A stretch of DNA of 64,000 nucleotides. Source: Zobellia amurskyensis. Lineage in GTDB: Bacteria > Bacteroidota > Bacteroidia > Flavobacteriales > Flavobacteriaceae. The position numbers were made by a program, and so were the translations under genes. Below are positions 27,529 to 36,432 of the stretch, in pieces. The stretch lies in contig NZ_RCNR01000011.1 in NCBI RefSeq assembly GCF_009725985.1, positions 62,001 through 126,000 on the forward strand. The letters are read 5' to 3'. How positions within the stretch are numbered: position 1 is the first letter of the stretch; every line of letters starts with the position of its first letter. The notes under the pieces were generated by a model. The model had not been told where the DNA came from, searched no databases, and saw only the letters and a list, made by a program, of their open reading frames with translations.

Positions 27529-28583
27529 TAATAATCCCCTATTAATTTTACGGCCAGTGGTTTGAGCGCTGGGTGTGTGTAAATACCATTTTCTACAATC
27601 TGTATATCATCTAGATAAATACTTACTTTACCAACGATACCATCAAAATGAGATTTGGCAACTTGGCCTAACGGTGGCATATCCATAGGGCTGGTATGTC
27701 CAAAACCAAAATCTACTCCGCCCCACACACGTTCATCCTCAACAATCTCTCCCCTCATTTTTCTAATACTTGGGTTAAGCCCTATCATATTGTGTGATAT
27801 TTTGTACATATTCGGATCATTGAACGAAGCTAAATATTCCTTGAAATTCTCAGCCTCTTTTGCCGTGCCCTTTACATCTGAAATTGCACCGTCTTTCATA
27901 ATAAACTCCAGCTTATTGTCGGTTCCATAAACATTGGCATTCATCAAGAGGTCAAAAACAATGGTGCCGTTCATGCTTCCTACTTTAGGAACAATGTTCA
28001 CATAACCAGGGGCCGTACCAAATTTAGGCATGGAAAAATCGCCATCGTCAATATCAAAAGAATAATCTAGGTTAATATCGTAAGATACATCCGTACCATT
28101 ATCACTTGTAATGCGAATGGTTTTACAATCAAGAACCATATCTCGCACTTTGTTCAGCATCTTGCTCAAGTCTGGTACATTGTATCCAGTAAAAGTTCTT
28201 AAAAGCGATTGCACACTAGAGTCGGCAATAATCAAATAACGTAATTTTTTGTTATTCTTAAAGGCATTCTCCCATATATCCGAATACAAAAGAATGGTAG
28301 AATTGCACTCTAACCAAACATCTACATTGCTCAAAGCAGCCGTTAAAGCCTCTTCTGGCCAATCTTTTATACCGGCCTGCCCATCTTTCCCCGCTTTGGG
28401 TGTCCATATTAACAAAGGCTTTCCCCCCACCGCATAAACAGCGGCAGCAAAGGCATTCATAAGTTCTGGATCATTACCTGAATCGGCCGTTATGGCAACC
28501 GATTCGCCAGCTTTTACTTTAAACATGTCTTGCATGATGACCTTGGCCACCAAGCTGCGTTCTAGATTGTAATTGGTACTCAT
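27528..28583 (-). CDS. M29-like metallopeptidase / NicX-like family protein
   Basis: The likely start is the ATG at 28583 (MSTNYNLERSLVAKV), giving 351 residues; an ATG at 28631 lies inside a terminator hairpin and would add a tail unlike the family. The fold resembles aminopeptidase T (M29): an N-terminal Rossmann-like part (VKAGESVAITADSGN) and a C-terminal metal site with GEIVEDERVWGGVDFGFGH and SHFDGIVGKVSIYLDD supplying Glu, His and the H-x-D pair. The same family includes NicX, 2,5-dihydroxypyridine 5,6-dioxygenase, so either peptide hydrolysis or oxygen-dependent ring cleavage is possible. It is the second gene of the operon behind the TonB receptor, separated from it by the terminator. 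Confidence 0.7.
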   Translation of the reverse strand: MSTNYNLERSLVAKVIMQDMFKVKAGESVAITADSGNDPELMNAFAAAVYAVGGKPLLIWTPKAGKDGQAGIKDWPEEALTAALSNVDVWLECNSTILLYSDIWENAFKNNKKLRYLIIADSSVQSLLRTFTGYNVPDLSKMLNKVRDMVLDCKTIRITSDNGTDVSYDINLDYSFDIDDGDFSMPKFGTAPGYVNIVPKVGSMNGTIVFDLLMNANVYGTDNKLEFIMKDGAISDVKGTAKEAENFKEYLASFNDPNMYKISHNMIGLNPSIRKMRGEIVEDERVWGGVDFGFGHTSPMDMPPLGQVAKSHFDGIVGKVSIYLDDIQIVENGIYTHPALKPLAVKLIGDY

Positions 28584-28600
28584 AGGTATTCTTATTTTTA

Positions 28601-28642
28601 AAAAAGGGAGTGGTGGGGAAACCAAAATCACACTCCCTTTTT
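28601..28642 (-). terminator. Terminator/attenuator between TonB receptor and metabolic genes
   Basis: A perfect 12-bp inverted repeat (28601-28612 / 28631-28642, core GGGAGTG/CACTCCC) with an 18-nt loop ends in a T-run on the minus strand. It follows the TonB receptor stop by 15 bp and probably ends most transcripts, leaving lower expression of the four genes downstream. Confidence 0.8.
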
Positions 28643-28656
28643 ATTGAAAAAAATTA

Positions 28657-31014
28657 TTAGAAATTGATAGAAACCGAAGCTCCGTAAGTAGCTGGCCTTC
28701 CTCTCCATCCGAAGTCATCGAAACCTCCGAACAAAGAACCTGGCACATATTCGGTATAGTATTGTTTGTCCAGAATATTATTCCCCCAGATAGTGAATTT
28801 TACATTATCAAAAGAAACGGACGCCCGGGCATCCAAAAGCTGATAAGCGCTAGTAGTAAAGGCATCGGAATTACTTTCGTCCCAATAGGTTTTACCCGTA
28901 CTGTTCAGGTTGATGTTACCGTCAAAGTTTACCTTCTCGGTAAGCGCAAAACTAGACTCCAAGCCTATATTAAAGTTGTTTTGAGGAACAAATGGCGTTT
29001 TCTTTCCGTTGAAGGCGCTTAAATCCGTGGCCGTTCCATTAACGCCACCAGTAGTCCCACCTTCAGTAATCTCAGAATCTACAAATCCATAATTGGCCAA
29101 TAGATCCAAATATTTAGTTAATCTTAGCTTAGCATCCAATTCAAAACCTATGATCTTACTTTTATCATAGTTGTAGTTACCCGGATAAAATGTATCTAGA
29201 TCGAATATGTATTGCTGCTGATTCGAAAAATTAGTGTAAAAGGCCGACCCGTTTAAAATAAAGCGGTTGTTCCACATTGATGTTTTAAAACCAAGCTCAT
29301 AGTTATCGGTAAGTTCATCCTCAAAATCCCTGTTAAAACGGTCGGTCACTGCAGGGTTAAAACCACCTGTTCTATAGCCTCTACCATAATTAGCATAGAT
29401 CAGGGCATTTTCGGTAGCTTGGTAAGACAAAGAGGCTTTGGGTTGTACAATATCATTTGAACGTTCAAAAGTGTCACCCGACAAATGGTCTTCTTGTTTG
29501 AAGGTATCGTTATCGTAACGGAAACCTGCGGAAGCCGTAAGCTTATCCGTTATCTTATAATCGATAAAGCCGAATAAAGCATAGGTTGTGGTTGTATTGA
29601 TAACATCTGCGGCAATACCATAAAAAAGCTGGTTTAAATCAAAATCCCTATTATATCCATCTTGAAAAAAGGGCTTTTCAATATCTTGATAAAATCCGCC
29701 TGCACTCCAATTTATTTTTCCTTCGGAAGCTACATTATTCAACCGTAGTTCTTGGTTGAACGTTTTTGTTTCGGCCGTTTCGCCTTGGGTAAAATCATCA
29801 AAAGGTATAAAATCAAGATCACCGCTCAAAGATCGATCTACATAATTGTATGAAGTAATACTTTGAATTTTAACCTTACCAGGAGTATACTCCAAGCTTA
29901 CATTTCCAAAAGCATTCCTAATATCCGATTTACCTGGTTCATCATGGTTTATAACATTATTGCCGTCTTCAGGGTCAGGCGAAAGAGCACCTCCGGGAAA
30001 TCCATCAACAAATAAGTTTCCCGTTGGGTTAACGGAATAGTAGGCCGCACCACCGCTTACGTCTATAAATTGAAGGGTAGCACTGGCCTTGAAATTATCG
30101 GTTATTCTAGCGATGATTTGCCCTCGGGCATTGAATTCCCTAGAGAAGTCAACCTTTTCATCATTGAATTCATTAGTCAATAAACCGTCAAAATTCTTAA
30201 ACTGGGTCGAAAGACGATAGAAGACTTTATCTTTCTTAATGGCGCCGGAAGAAACGAATTGGGTCAATAAGGCATTAGCGTTACCATACCCTAGGGTCAA
30301 ATTGTTTTTCGTCGTGTTTACCGGCTCTTTAGAGTAAATATTGATGGCCCCGCCAATCGCATTCTTTCCATAAAGAGCCCCTTGTGGCCCTTTGACTACT
30401 TCAATCAGGGCCAAGTCGAACAATTCTTGATTGAGCAAACTCGGATCAGGAATGGTAACCCCGTCAATAACAAAGGCAACGGGTGCATCTGCATTTCGTA
30501 TTTGGGGAATCCCCCTAATCGTTAAAAAGTTAATTCCGGCCGCTTGAGAGCTGTTCAGTTTAAGGTTGGGCACCAATTTTGCGAAATTCGTCACATTGTT
30601 GATCCCATTTTTTTCTATGCCTTCACTGTTCAAGGCGGTAACGGACTCAGGTATGGACTGCACGGATTCGGTTCGCTTTCTGGCCCTACCGACCACTCCA
30701 GCAAACCCTTGCACCTCAACCCCTTCAAGTTGTTGGGCATCCTCTTCAAGTACAATATTCATTGTACCACTTTCCCCTACCTGAAGTTCTTGGGTCTTGA
30801 ACCCTAAATAAGAATACACCAAGGTAGCTTGTGAATTAACGGCTATTTCATAATTCCCGTTGAAATCCGTAGTTACCCCGTTTGAGGTTCCTTTCTCAAT
30901 GATATTTACTCCGGGCAAAGGTTCTCCGTTAAAACTTATAAGACCTCTTACCGTCTTTTCTTGAGCCAAAATTACGATTGGCATCATCATTAAAATAAAT
31001 AGTAGTTTTTTCAT
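28657..31014 (-). CDS. TonB-dependent receptor
   Basis: A 785-residue outer-membrane receptor with signal peptide (about 1-17, ending ILAQ), a carboxypeptidase-regulatory-like domain (about 18-100, GEPLPGVNIIEKGTSNGVTTDFNGNYEI), a TonB plug (about 110-225, with FLTIRGIPQIRNADAPVAFVIDGV and GPQGALYGKNAIGGAINI) and a 22-strand barrel ending ATYGASVSINF. It is a FecA/CirA-type single receptor without a SusD partner, so it probably imports a small chelated or amphipathic compound. It heads the minus-strand operon with two peptidases and two NCS1 permeases. A promoter-like TTG-N18-TACTTTTA lies upstream in the gap shared with the divergent gene. Confidence 0.85.
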   Translation of the reverse strand: MKKLLFILMMMPIVILAQEKTVRGLISFNGEPLPGVNIIEKGTSNGVTTDFNGNYEIAVNSQATLVYSYLGFKTQELQVGESGTMNIVLEEDAQQLEGVEVQGFAGVVGRARKRTESVQSIPESVTALNSEGIEKNGINNVTNFAKLVPNLKLNSSQAAGINFLTIRGIPQIRNADAPVAFVIDGVTIPDPSLLNQELFDLALIEVVKGPQGALYGKNAIGGAINIYSKEPVNTTKNNLTLGYGNANALLTQFVSSGAIKKDKVFYRLSTQFKNFDGLLTNEFNDEKVDFSREFNARGQIIARITDNFKASATLQFIDVSGGAAYYSVNPTGNLFVDGFPGGALSPDPEDGNNVINHDEPGKSDIRNAFGNVSLEYTPGKVKIQSITSYNYVDRSLSGDLDFIPFDDFTQGETAETKTFNQELRLNNVASEGKINWSAGGFYQDIEKPFFQDGYNRDFDLNQLFYGIAADVINTTTTYALFGFIDYKITDKLTASAGFRYDNDTFKQEDHLSGDTFERSNDIVQPKASLSYQATENALIYANYGRGYRTGGFNPAVTDRFNRDFEDELTDNYELGFKTSMWNNRFILNGSAFYTNFSNQQQYIFDLDTFYPGNYNYDKSKIIGFELDAKLRLTKYLDLLANYGFVDSEITEGGTTGGVNGTATDLSAFNGKKTPFVPQNNFNIGLESSFALTEKVNFDGNINLNSTGKTYWDESNSDAFTTSAYQLLDARASVSFDNVKFTIWGNNILDKQYYTEYVPGSLFGGFDDFGWRGRPATYGASVSINF

Positions 31015-31050
31015 AAGTGACTGGCTTATATATGCTTTGAATTAGTTTGA

Positions 31051-31079
31051 TAAAAGTAGCGCACAGATATTCTCACCAA
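31051..31079 (-). promoter_or_regulatory. Putative promoter of the TonB receptor operon
   Basis: Reading on the minus strand, TTG (31079-31077) and TACTTTTA (31058-31051) are 18 bp apart, one base off the TAnnTTTG consensus. The site is about 36 bp from the receptor start. Confidence 0.35.
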
Positions 31080-31134
31080 TTATTTACGATTACTAAAAGA
31101 TTATTTAATAATTTTAAAGAATAATTAGTAATTT

Positions 31135-32370
31135 ATGAAAAAACAGGAAGTTTTTGGCTTACCCCTCACAACTGCGTATTTTGAAATTTTGTTGGAAGAA
31201 TTAATGGAAACCTTCAAAAAAAAGCATGGTATAAAAGAGATACCGAAATCTATGCAGTTTTATGGGTATGGAAATTATGATCCTGAGAAGCCAAACCTAA
31301 AAGAAGACCTAGAGCATATTGGCAGTGATTTTATCAACGGAAAGTATCTTTATGACAAAGTTAGGGACTTTAGAAAGGGAAAACCGATCATAAAACTTAA
31401 CCAATATTACAAATCCGTTCTACTTTTATACTTAGGTTACGAATCAGTTGATGTTTTTCTAGATGAAAATAGACTAGAAGGTCTAAAAGAAAAAAAACAG
31501 CTTGCCCTACTGTATGATGAAAGCGCCAACAAGACCTTTTATTATTTAAACTACTACTTTGGAGAAGATGATGTTATTCTAAGAGGAGAAACCATCATAT
31601 CCAATAACTGGAAAAAAATTAAGCACACCTATGTATATCCCCAAGAAGATGGCACCCACAAAGAACACTACAATTTTGGTAACATCGTTCGTAGAGAAGA
31701 TACTGTACATATAAATTCTAAAACACTGCTAGACGGCAAGCTGGTAGAAGGAGCCAGCGAAATCTATTATATAGGACACAGTGACCCCTCTAATGTAAGA
31801 TACCTGATAGGTACCTACTGCACTTTTGATATTTACACAAATACGGTGGCAGGACAATCCATTCTTGAACGATGTGATTCTAAGGAAGACATGGAAGAGC
31901 GGTCTAAAAACCCGACCATCCCCCCTTACATTGCCATGGAAGTCAGAAACAAGCGTATTGTAAACAAAAGCATTGTCCCCAAACACTTTCTAGAAATCTC
32001 GGAAGCCAGCCCGTATGCTTCTATCTATGAGAGTTTGGCCGGCTCCTATACCTTAACTTTCAAATTTCCCGATGGATTTAAAGAAAAATTAGATTTCAAA
32101 ATCTTACCGACCAATTATAAAATGATGGTCCAGACAGAGAACGTTTATTTTGAAAAAGACAATTTGGACTTAATGAACAAGGGATCTGTGGTTCGTTTTA
32201 GTTTCGATTTTGCCGGAATTATCGCTTTTGACCATGTAGATGTGTATTTTAAAACCTACTTCTTAAAAGAGGATAGTGAAAACCATGATGGGGTTTTTAG
32301 CGGTATCGATAATGAAAATAGATTGGTTAATGGTTCTGTATCTATCAATTTCAACAGAGCGGAACATTAA
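31135..32370 (+). CDS. Conserved-looking cytoplasmic protein, function unknown
   Basis: A 411-residue protein that I do not recognise. There is no signal peptide or membrane segment. The first ~60 residues contain an amphipathic helix (LLEELMETFKKKHGI), a basic/aromatic middle follows, and the last ~120 residues look like a beta-rich domain (SYTLTFKFPDGFKEKLDFKI onwards). It diverges from the TonB receptor gene with 120 bp between the two starts, and the phosphonate genes follow 155 bp later on the same strand. It could be a regulator or a lipid/nucleotide-binding protein linked to either locus; nothing in the sequence decides this. The ATG at 31135 is the natural start. Confidence 0.6.
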   Translation: MKKQEVFGLPLTTAYFEILLEELMETFKKKHGIKEIPKSMQFYGYGNYDPEKPNLKEDLEHIGSDFINGKYLYDKVRDFRKGKPIIKLNQYYKSVLLLYLGYESVDVFLDENRLEGLKEKKQLALLYDESANKTFYYLNYYFGEDDVILRGETIISNNWKKIKHTYVYPQEDGTHKEHYNFGNIVRREDTVHINSKTLLDGKLVEGASEIYYIGHSDPSNVRYLIGTYCTFDIYTNTVAGQSILERCDSKEDMEERSKNPTIPPYIAMEVRNKRIVNKSIVPKHFLEISEASPYASIYESLAGSYTLTFKFPDGFKEKLDFKILPTNYKMMVQTENVYFEKDNLDLMNKGSVVRFSFDFAGIIAFDHVDVYFKTYFLKEDSENHDGVFSGIDNENRLVNGSVSINFNRAEH

Positions 32371-32463
32371 ACACTCTTACTTAAGGTCCAAAAACAAACC
32401 TATTACCTACTCTCTCTTCACAATTAAATAATTACTGCATAAGCTTTTCTTAACGCTCAAAAA

Positions 32464-32520
32464 GTTACAAATAGTGAATTAATATTGATTTTTGTGTTTC
32501 AGTATTTACTATTTGTAAAC
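32464..32520 (+). promoter_or_regulatory. Inverted repeat before the phosphonate genes (candidate operator)
   Basis: GTTACAAATAGT (32464-32475) and ACTATTTGTAAAC (32508-32520) form an inverted repeat (one extra A) with 32 bp between the arms, ending five bases before the ATG at 32526. The same word flanks the SusC promoter region at 36433 and 36561. It is a candidate site for the XRE-cupin regulator encoded between the two units. Confidence 0.5.
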
Positions 32521-32525
32521 TTTTG

Positions 32526-33815
32526 ATGACATTCAAAATTCAACACAAAGATATTAGATTTCTGGCCTACGGGGCATTTGCATCATTTGGCACCTACTTC
32601 TGCATGTATGCTTTTCGCAAACCGTTTACAGTTGCCACCTATGAGCAACTGTCCTTTATGGGAATAGATTATAAAATTATCCTCATAATCACCCAAGTCT
32701 TAGGGTATATGCTTTCTAAATTCATTGGTATTAAGCTTATTTCCGAACTCAAGGCCAAGAATAGACTGCCGTATCTTCTGGTCATGATTTCCCTAGCGGA
32801 GTTAAGTTTGATTCTTTTTGGACTTATTCCTCCTCCATACAATGTTATCTTCATGTTCTTCAACGGCCTCTCGCTGGGAATGATTTGGGGAATAGTATTT
32901 TCATATTTAGAAGGGAGAAAATTTACTGAAATATTGGGTGTTACCCTCTGTTCTAGTTTTATAGTTTCAAGTGGTGCCGTAAAATCGGTGGGTTTACTTT
33001 TGATTAAAGCCACAGGTGTTTCCGAAATTTGGATGCCTGCCTTGACCGGTGCCGTATTTCTAGTTCCCTTTTTGGGGTTCTCTATTTTACTTGACCGGAT
33101 TCCAAGACCCACCGAAGAAGACAAAGTACTACGAAAAGAACGCAGGCCTATGAGCCGTGAAGACCGTAAAACGGTGTTGTCCAATTTCTCCTTCCCTATC
33201 ATTATTCTTGTCTTTTTTTATATCAGCCTTACGGCAATACGTGATTTTAGGGACAATTTTTCCCGTGAGATTTGGGATGCTGTAGGTTTTGAAGATAATG
33301 CTTCTATCTACACCCTTTCGGAACTTCCGGTAGCGATTATAGTTCTGTTTTCAATTGGTCTTTTTGCGTTCGTTAAGAATAACTATCGCGCCTTTATGAC
33401 CTATCACTATCTACTTATTTTTGGCGCCCTATTAATTGGCATAAGCACCTTTCTATTTCAAAACCAGCTTATAGGCCCTGTACTCTGGATGATTTTAATT
33501 GGCTTAGGATTATATATCTGCTACGTACCCTTTAATTGCATCTTTTTTGATAGGATGATAGCCACCTTTAAAATTGAGGGAAATGCAGGCTACCTCATCT
33601 ATATAGCCGATGCCTTCGGGTATCTAGGAAGCATGGCCATTCTACTCTACAAGAATTTTGGGCAACGCTCCGTCTCATGGCTACAGTTCTTTAGCTACGG
33701 AACCTATGCCATAGCTCTTATAGGCTTTGTCGTAGCCTCGAGTTCATTAGTCTATTTCAAAAAAAAATATAGAAGGGAACAACAGACTTTAAAATGTGAA
33801 TTACAGATTGTATGA
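32526..33815 (+). CDS. DUF5690 family membrane transporter (MFS-like)
   Basis: A membrane protein of about 429 residues with about 12 hydrophobic helices. The start ATG at 32526 is preferred over a TTG one codon earlier. The N-terminal AYGAFASFGTYFCMYAFRKPFT segment, SYLEGRKFTEILG and the YCYVPFNCIFFDRMIA-like C-terminal region (ICYVPFNCIFFDRMI here) are what I know from DUF5690, an MFS-related family that in Bacteroidota often lies beside the TIGR03364 oxidoreductase and the PhnX-like hydrolase. That neighbourhood is present here: the next start overlaps this stop by 4 bp. It is the likely inner-membrane importer of the aminophosphonate; the substrate is inferred. Confidence 0.8.
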   Translation: MTFKIQHKDIRFLAYGAFASFGTYFCMYAFRKPFTVATYEQLSFMGIDYKIILIITQVLGYMLSKFIGIKLISELKAKNRLPYLLVMISLAELSLILFGLIPPPYNVIFMFFNGLSLGMIWGIVFSYLEGRKFTEILGVTLCSSFIVSSGAVKSVGLLLIKATGVSEIWMPALTGAVFLVPFLGFSILLDRIPRPTEEDKVLRKERRPMSREDRKTVLSNFSFPIIILVFFYISLTAIRDFRDNFSREIWDAVGFEDNASIYTLSELPVAIIVLFSIGLFAFVKNNYRAFMTYHYLLIFGALLIGISTFLFQNQLIGPVLWMILIGLGLYICYVPFNCIFFDRMIATFKIEGNAGYLIYIADAFGYLGSMAILLYKNFGQRSVSWLQFFSYGTYAIALIGFVVASSSLVYFKKKYRREQQTLKCELQIV

Positions 33816-34972
33816 CCATGGAAAATAAATATGACCTTATCGTAGTTGGTGGTGGTGCACTGGGCACATTTCATGCCTACCACGCCATTAAAAAGGGCCT
33901 AAGGGTAGCCTTGCTCGAAAAAGATGGAAAACCTCAAGGAGCAACGGTTCGGAATTTTGGACAGGTAGTACCTTCAGGAATGGATTCCAAATGGCAAATT
34001 TACGGACGAGAAAGTTTACGCATCTATAAAAAAATCCAATCTAAATTTGATATATCGGTTCGTCAAGAGGGAAGCATTTATATAGCATCTAATGATGAAG
34101 AGGTTCAGCTTTTGGTAGAACTTAATGCTATAAACTTAACTAATTCCTATAAATCCAAATTATTGACCAAGGAAGAATGCCTGGAAAAGTACCCCGGTCT
34201 TCGTAAGGATTATGTGAAAATGGGACTATTCTTTCCGGATGAAGTAATGGTTGAGCCACGGTTGATGGTGAATAAACTTCATGACTATTTAAAAACTCAA
34301 GGACTAGACCTTTTTTACAACAAAACGGTTGTGGAGTGCAACAGTCTAACCAATTGGATGCAAGTTCATACAACGGACAACCTAAGCTTATCCGCGGCTA
34401 AAGTCATTATCTGCAACGGTAGCGACTTTAAAACACTTTACCCACGACTGTTTGCCGAAAGTGACCTTATCGTATCAAAACTACAGATGATGCAAACCAA
34501 GCACCAGCCCAATTATAAATTACAAAGCTCAGTGCTGACCGGACTTTCCATACGCCGTTATGAGGCTTTTTCGGAATGCCCTTCATACAATGCCATAAAG
34601 GCTAAAGAAAATAAAGAGTCTTTCCAAAAGAAATGGGGCATTCATATTCTTTTTAAACAAGCTGCAGATGGCTCTGTAATCATTGGTGATTCGCACGAGT
34701 ATGCCCCTGCGTCACGTATAGAAGAATTGGGAATGGATTTGAACATGGATATTGACAACTTCATCCTTCAAGAAGCAAAGAAAATAATAGACCTACCCAC
34801 CTATCAAATACAAAACAGATGGTATGGGCTTTACTCACAATGTAAAAATTCAGATATCTATCAACATACCATAGACCAAAATATTCACATAGTAACGGGT
34901 ATAGGCGGTAAAGGCATGACGGGTAGCGCTGGTTTTGCCAAAGAAAATATCAACACAATATTTAACATATAA
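33812..34972 (+). CDS. FAD-dependent oxidoreductase of aminophosphonate catabolism (TIGR03364-like)
   Basis: A 386-residue D-amino-acid-oxidase-fold flavoprotein. The dinucleotide-binding motif VVGGGALGTFHAYHAIKKGL (residues ~10-30) and GATVRNFGQVVPSGM just after it are characteristic of the TIGR03364 group, which occurs next to phosphonatase-type enzymes and oxidises the amine of aminoethylphosphonate-like compounds, in characterised relatives releasing phosphonoacetaldehyde. The C-terminal GIGGKGMTGSAGFAKEN is the second FAD-contact region. Translation is coupled on both sides: it overlaps the transporter gene by 4 bp and the hydrolase gene begins one base after its stop. The exact amine substrate is not readable. 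Confidence 0.85.
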   Translation: MTMENKYDLIVVGGGALGTFHAYHAIKKGLRVALLEKDGKPQGATVRNFGQVVPSGMDSKWQIYGRESLRIYKKIQSKFDISVRQEGSIYIASNDEEVQLLVELNAINLTNSYKSKLLTKEECLEKYPGLRKDYVKMGLFFPDEVMVEPRLMVNKLHDYLKTQGLDLFYNKTVVECNSLTNWMQVHTTDNLSLSAAKVIICNGSDFKTLYPRLFAESDLIVSKLQMMQTKHQPNYKLQSSVLTGLSIRRYEAFSECPSYNAIKAKENKESFQKKWGIHILFKQAADGSVIIGDSHEYAPASRIEELGMDLNMDIDNFILQEAKKIIDLPTYQIQNRWYGLYSQCKNSDIYQHTIDQNIHIVTGIGGKGMTGSAGFAKENINTIFNI

Positions 34973-34973
34973 G

Positions 34974-35651
34974 ATGCATAACATAGAATTAGCAGTATTT
35001 GATATGGCCGGTACGGTCGTAAATGAAAACAACGTAGTTTATAAAACCGTTCAAAAAGCTATAAATAAAAAGGGATACGATTTCACTTTAGAATTTGTTC
35101 TTGAACATGGTGCCGGAAAAGAAAAACACCAAGCCATAAAAGATATATTAAAAGCCGATAGCAATTCAATCTCGGAACCATCCGAACCTATTTTCGAAGA
35201 TTTTAAACAACTGCTAGATGAGGCCTATCATGATTTGAAGGTAATATCATTCGATGGTGTGGAGGAAGCTTTAACAAAACTAAAATCACAACACATTAAA
35301 ATAGCTCTGAACACGGGTTACAATAGGGCCATTGCAGAACTTTTACTTCAAAAAATGAACTGGACCAAAGGCAACCAATATGATACCTTGGTAACTGCAG
35401 ACGATGTATTGGAAGGACGCCCCCATCCGGCTATGATTATAAAAGCCATGCAGGTTTTAGAAGTAAGTGACGCCAATAAAGTATTAAAAGCCGGCGATTC
35501 AATAATTGACATTGAAGAAGGAAAGAATGCCTTGTGTGGTGTTACCATTGGAGTAACCACCGGAGCCCACACAGAAGAACAACTGAAATCCGCTGAGCCT
35601 ACTTATGTATTGAATTCTCTTATAGAACTCACCAATTATATTAAAGGCTGA
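34974..35651 (+). CDS. Phosphonatase-like HAD hydrolase (TIGR03351, PhnX-like)
   Basis: From ATG 34974 the product is 225 residues: a HAD-superfamily hydrolase with nucleophile D10 in LAVFDMAGTVV, a helical cap containing GAGKEKHQAI, motif II ALNTGYNR, and the acidic motif AGDSIIDIEEGKNA. PhnX cleaves the C-P bond of phosphonoacetaldehyde, using a cap lysine as Schiff base; K49 here sits at the equivalent place, which supports but does not prove the same chemistry. It follows the FAD oxidoreductase gene by one base, so the two would form a linear path from aminophosphonate to acetaldehyde and phosphate. A start 39 bp upstream is possible but would overlap the preceding gene and add residues unlike the family. 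Confidence 0.8.
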   Translation: MHNIELAVFDMAGTVVNENNVVYKTVQKAINKKGYDFTLEFVLEHGAGKEKHQAIKDILKADSNSISEPSEPIFEDFKQLLDEAYHDLKVISFDGVEEALTKLKSQHIKIALNTGYNRAIAELLLQKMNWTKGNQYDTLVTADDVLEGRPHPAMIIKAMQVLEVSDANKVLKAGDSIIDIEEGKNALCGVTIGVTTGAHTEEQLKSAEPTYVLNSLIELTNYIKG

Positions 35652-35681
35652 GTTGCTACTGTAGCGGTATAGGGCTACAAT

Positions 35682-35722
35682 AAACGATCCGTTCCCAACC
35701 TGGTAACGGATCGTTTTGTTTT
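35682..35722. terminator. Bidirectional terminator between hydrolase and regulator genes
   Basis: A 12-bp perfect stem (35682-35693 AAACGATCCGTT, complement 35705-35716) with an 11-nt loop and a T-rich tail on the plus strand (TTTTGTTTTT). It lies between two convergent genes. Confidence 0.8.
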
Positions 35723-35739
35723 TAAGCTATGCTAGCGTT

Positions 35740-36306
35740 TTATATAAAGAAATACATAACCAACATCTTGGTTGGTCTATCACTCCTGTTAACGGGCACA
35801 TGCGGAATGCGACCGTCAAAGAAAATAGAATCGCCTTCTTTTAACAGCACTTCTTCATCATCAATTATATAATAACACTCCCCACTTAGCATATATTTAA
35901 ACTCGTAAGCATCGGTCGTTACTTTCTCACGTTCAGAATTTGGGAGTACTTCCAGCAATATGGTTTCAAAACCTAACGAAGAAATTTGCTTTCCAAAAAT
36001 ATAGGTGTAATTAAAACCAACGGCATTATCTTCTTTTTCAATGCTGGCATTATCCTCCTTTCTTGATACGATAAATTTGGCCCCATTTATTTTGGCCATA
36101 CCATTAAAAAAGTCGGTTACCTCAACTTCCAATGCATTAATAATTTTTAAGAGTACAGGTAGCGAAGGTATGGTCCGGCCATTCTCTATTCGGGAAATCA
36201 GGCCTCCAGTAACTTCTGCCCGTTGTGCAATATCGCTAATGGTCTTGTTTCCTTCTTTTCTTATTTCCTTAATTCGTTTTCCTATACCAATAAGGTAGTC
36301 TTCCAT
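35740..36306 (-). CDS. XRE-family transcription regulator with cupin domain
   Basis: A 188-residue regulator: an N-terminal HTH_3 domain (about 8-65: IGKRIKEIRKEGNKTISDIAQRAEVTGGLISRIENGRTIPSLPVLLKIINAL) and a C-terminal cupin (about 110-188: LEVLPNSEREKV, YKYMLSGE-like FKYMLSGECYYIIDDEEVLLKEGDSIFFDGRIPHVPVNRS) that senses a small ligand. XRE-cupin proteins usually control neighbouring catabolic genes. It is transcribed opposite to both flanking units and sits between the phosphonate genes and the SusC/SusD operon, so it probably controls both; repeated TATTTGTAAAC-type words before each unit are candidate sites. Confidence 0.9.
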   Translation of the reverse strand: MEDYLIGIGKRIKEIRKEGNKTISDIAQRAEVTGGLISRIENGRTIPSLPVLLKIINALEVEVTDFFNGMAKINGAKFIVSRKEDNASIEKEDNAVGFNYTYIFGKQISSLGFETILLEVLPNSEREKVTTDAYEFKYMLSGECYYIIDDEEVLLKEGDSIFFDGRIPHVPVNRSDRPTKMLVMYFFI

Positions 36307-36423
36307 ATCTATAACTTAATGTATACACTTAGTACCAATTACATTTTATAACATTTAAACCTACAAAATACATGGGACATTTAATCAACAAAAATCTAAT
36401 TAAACGGTCATAATTACAAAATC

Positions 36424-36431
36424 TATATTTG
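36424..36431 (+). promoter_or_regulatory. -7 element TATATTTG upstream of SusC
   Basis: TATATTTG matches the Bacteroidota TAnnTTTG -7 element, but no TTTG is found about 19 bp upstream. Activation by a regulator rather than constitutive transcription would fit. A leader of about 140 bp would precede the SusC start. Confidence 0.45.
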
Positions 36432-36432
36432 A

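Noticed and set aside
28584-28631. Start of the M29-like protein at 28631
   Set aside because: This start lies inside the perfect terminator stem, and the 16 extra residues are unlike the family; ATG 28583 fits.
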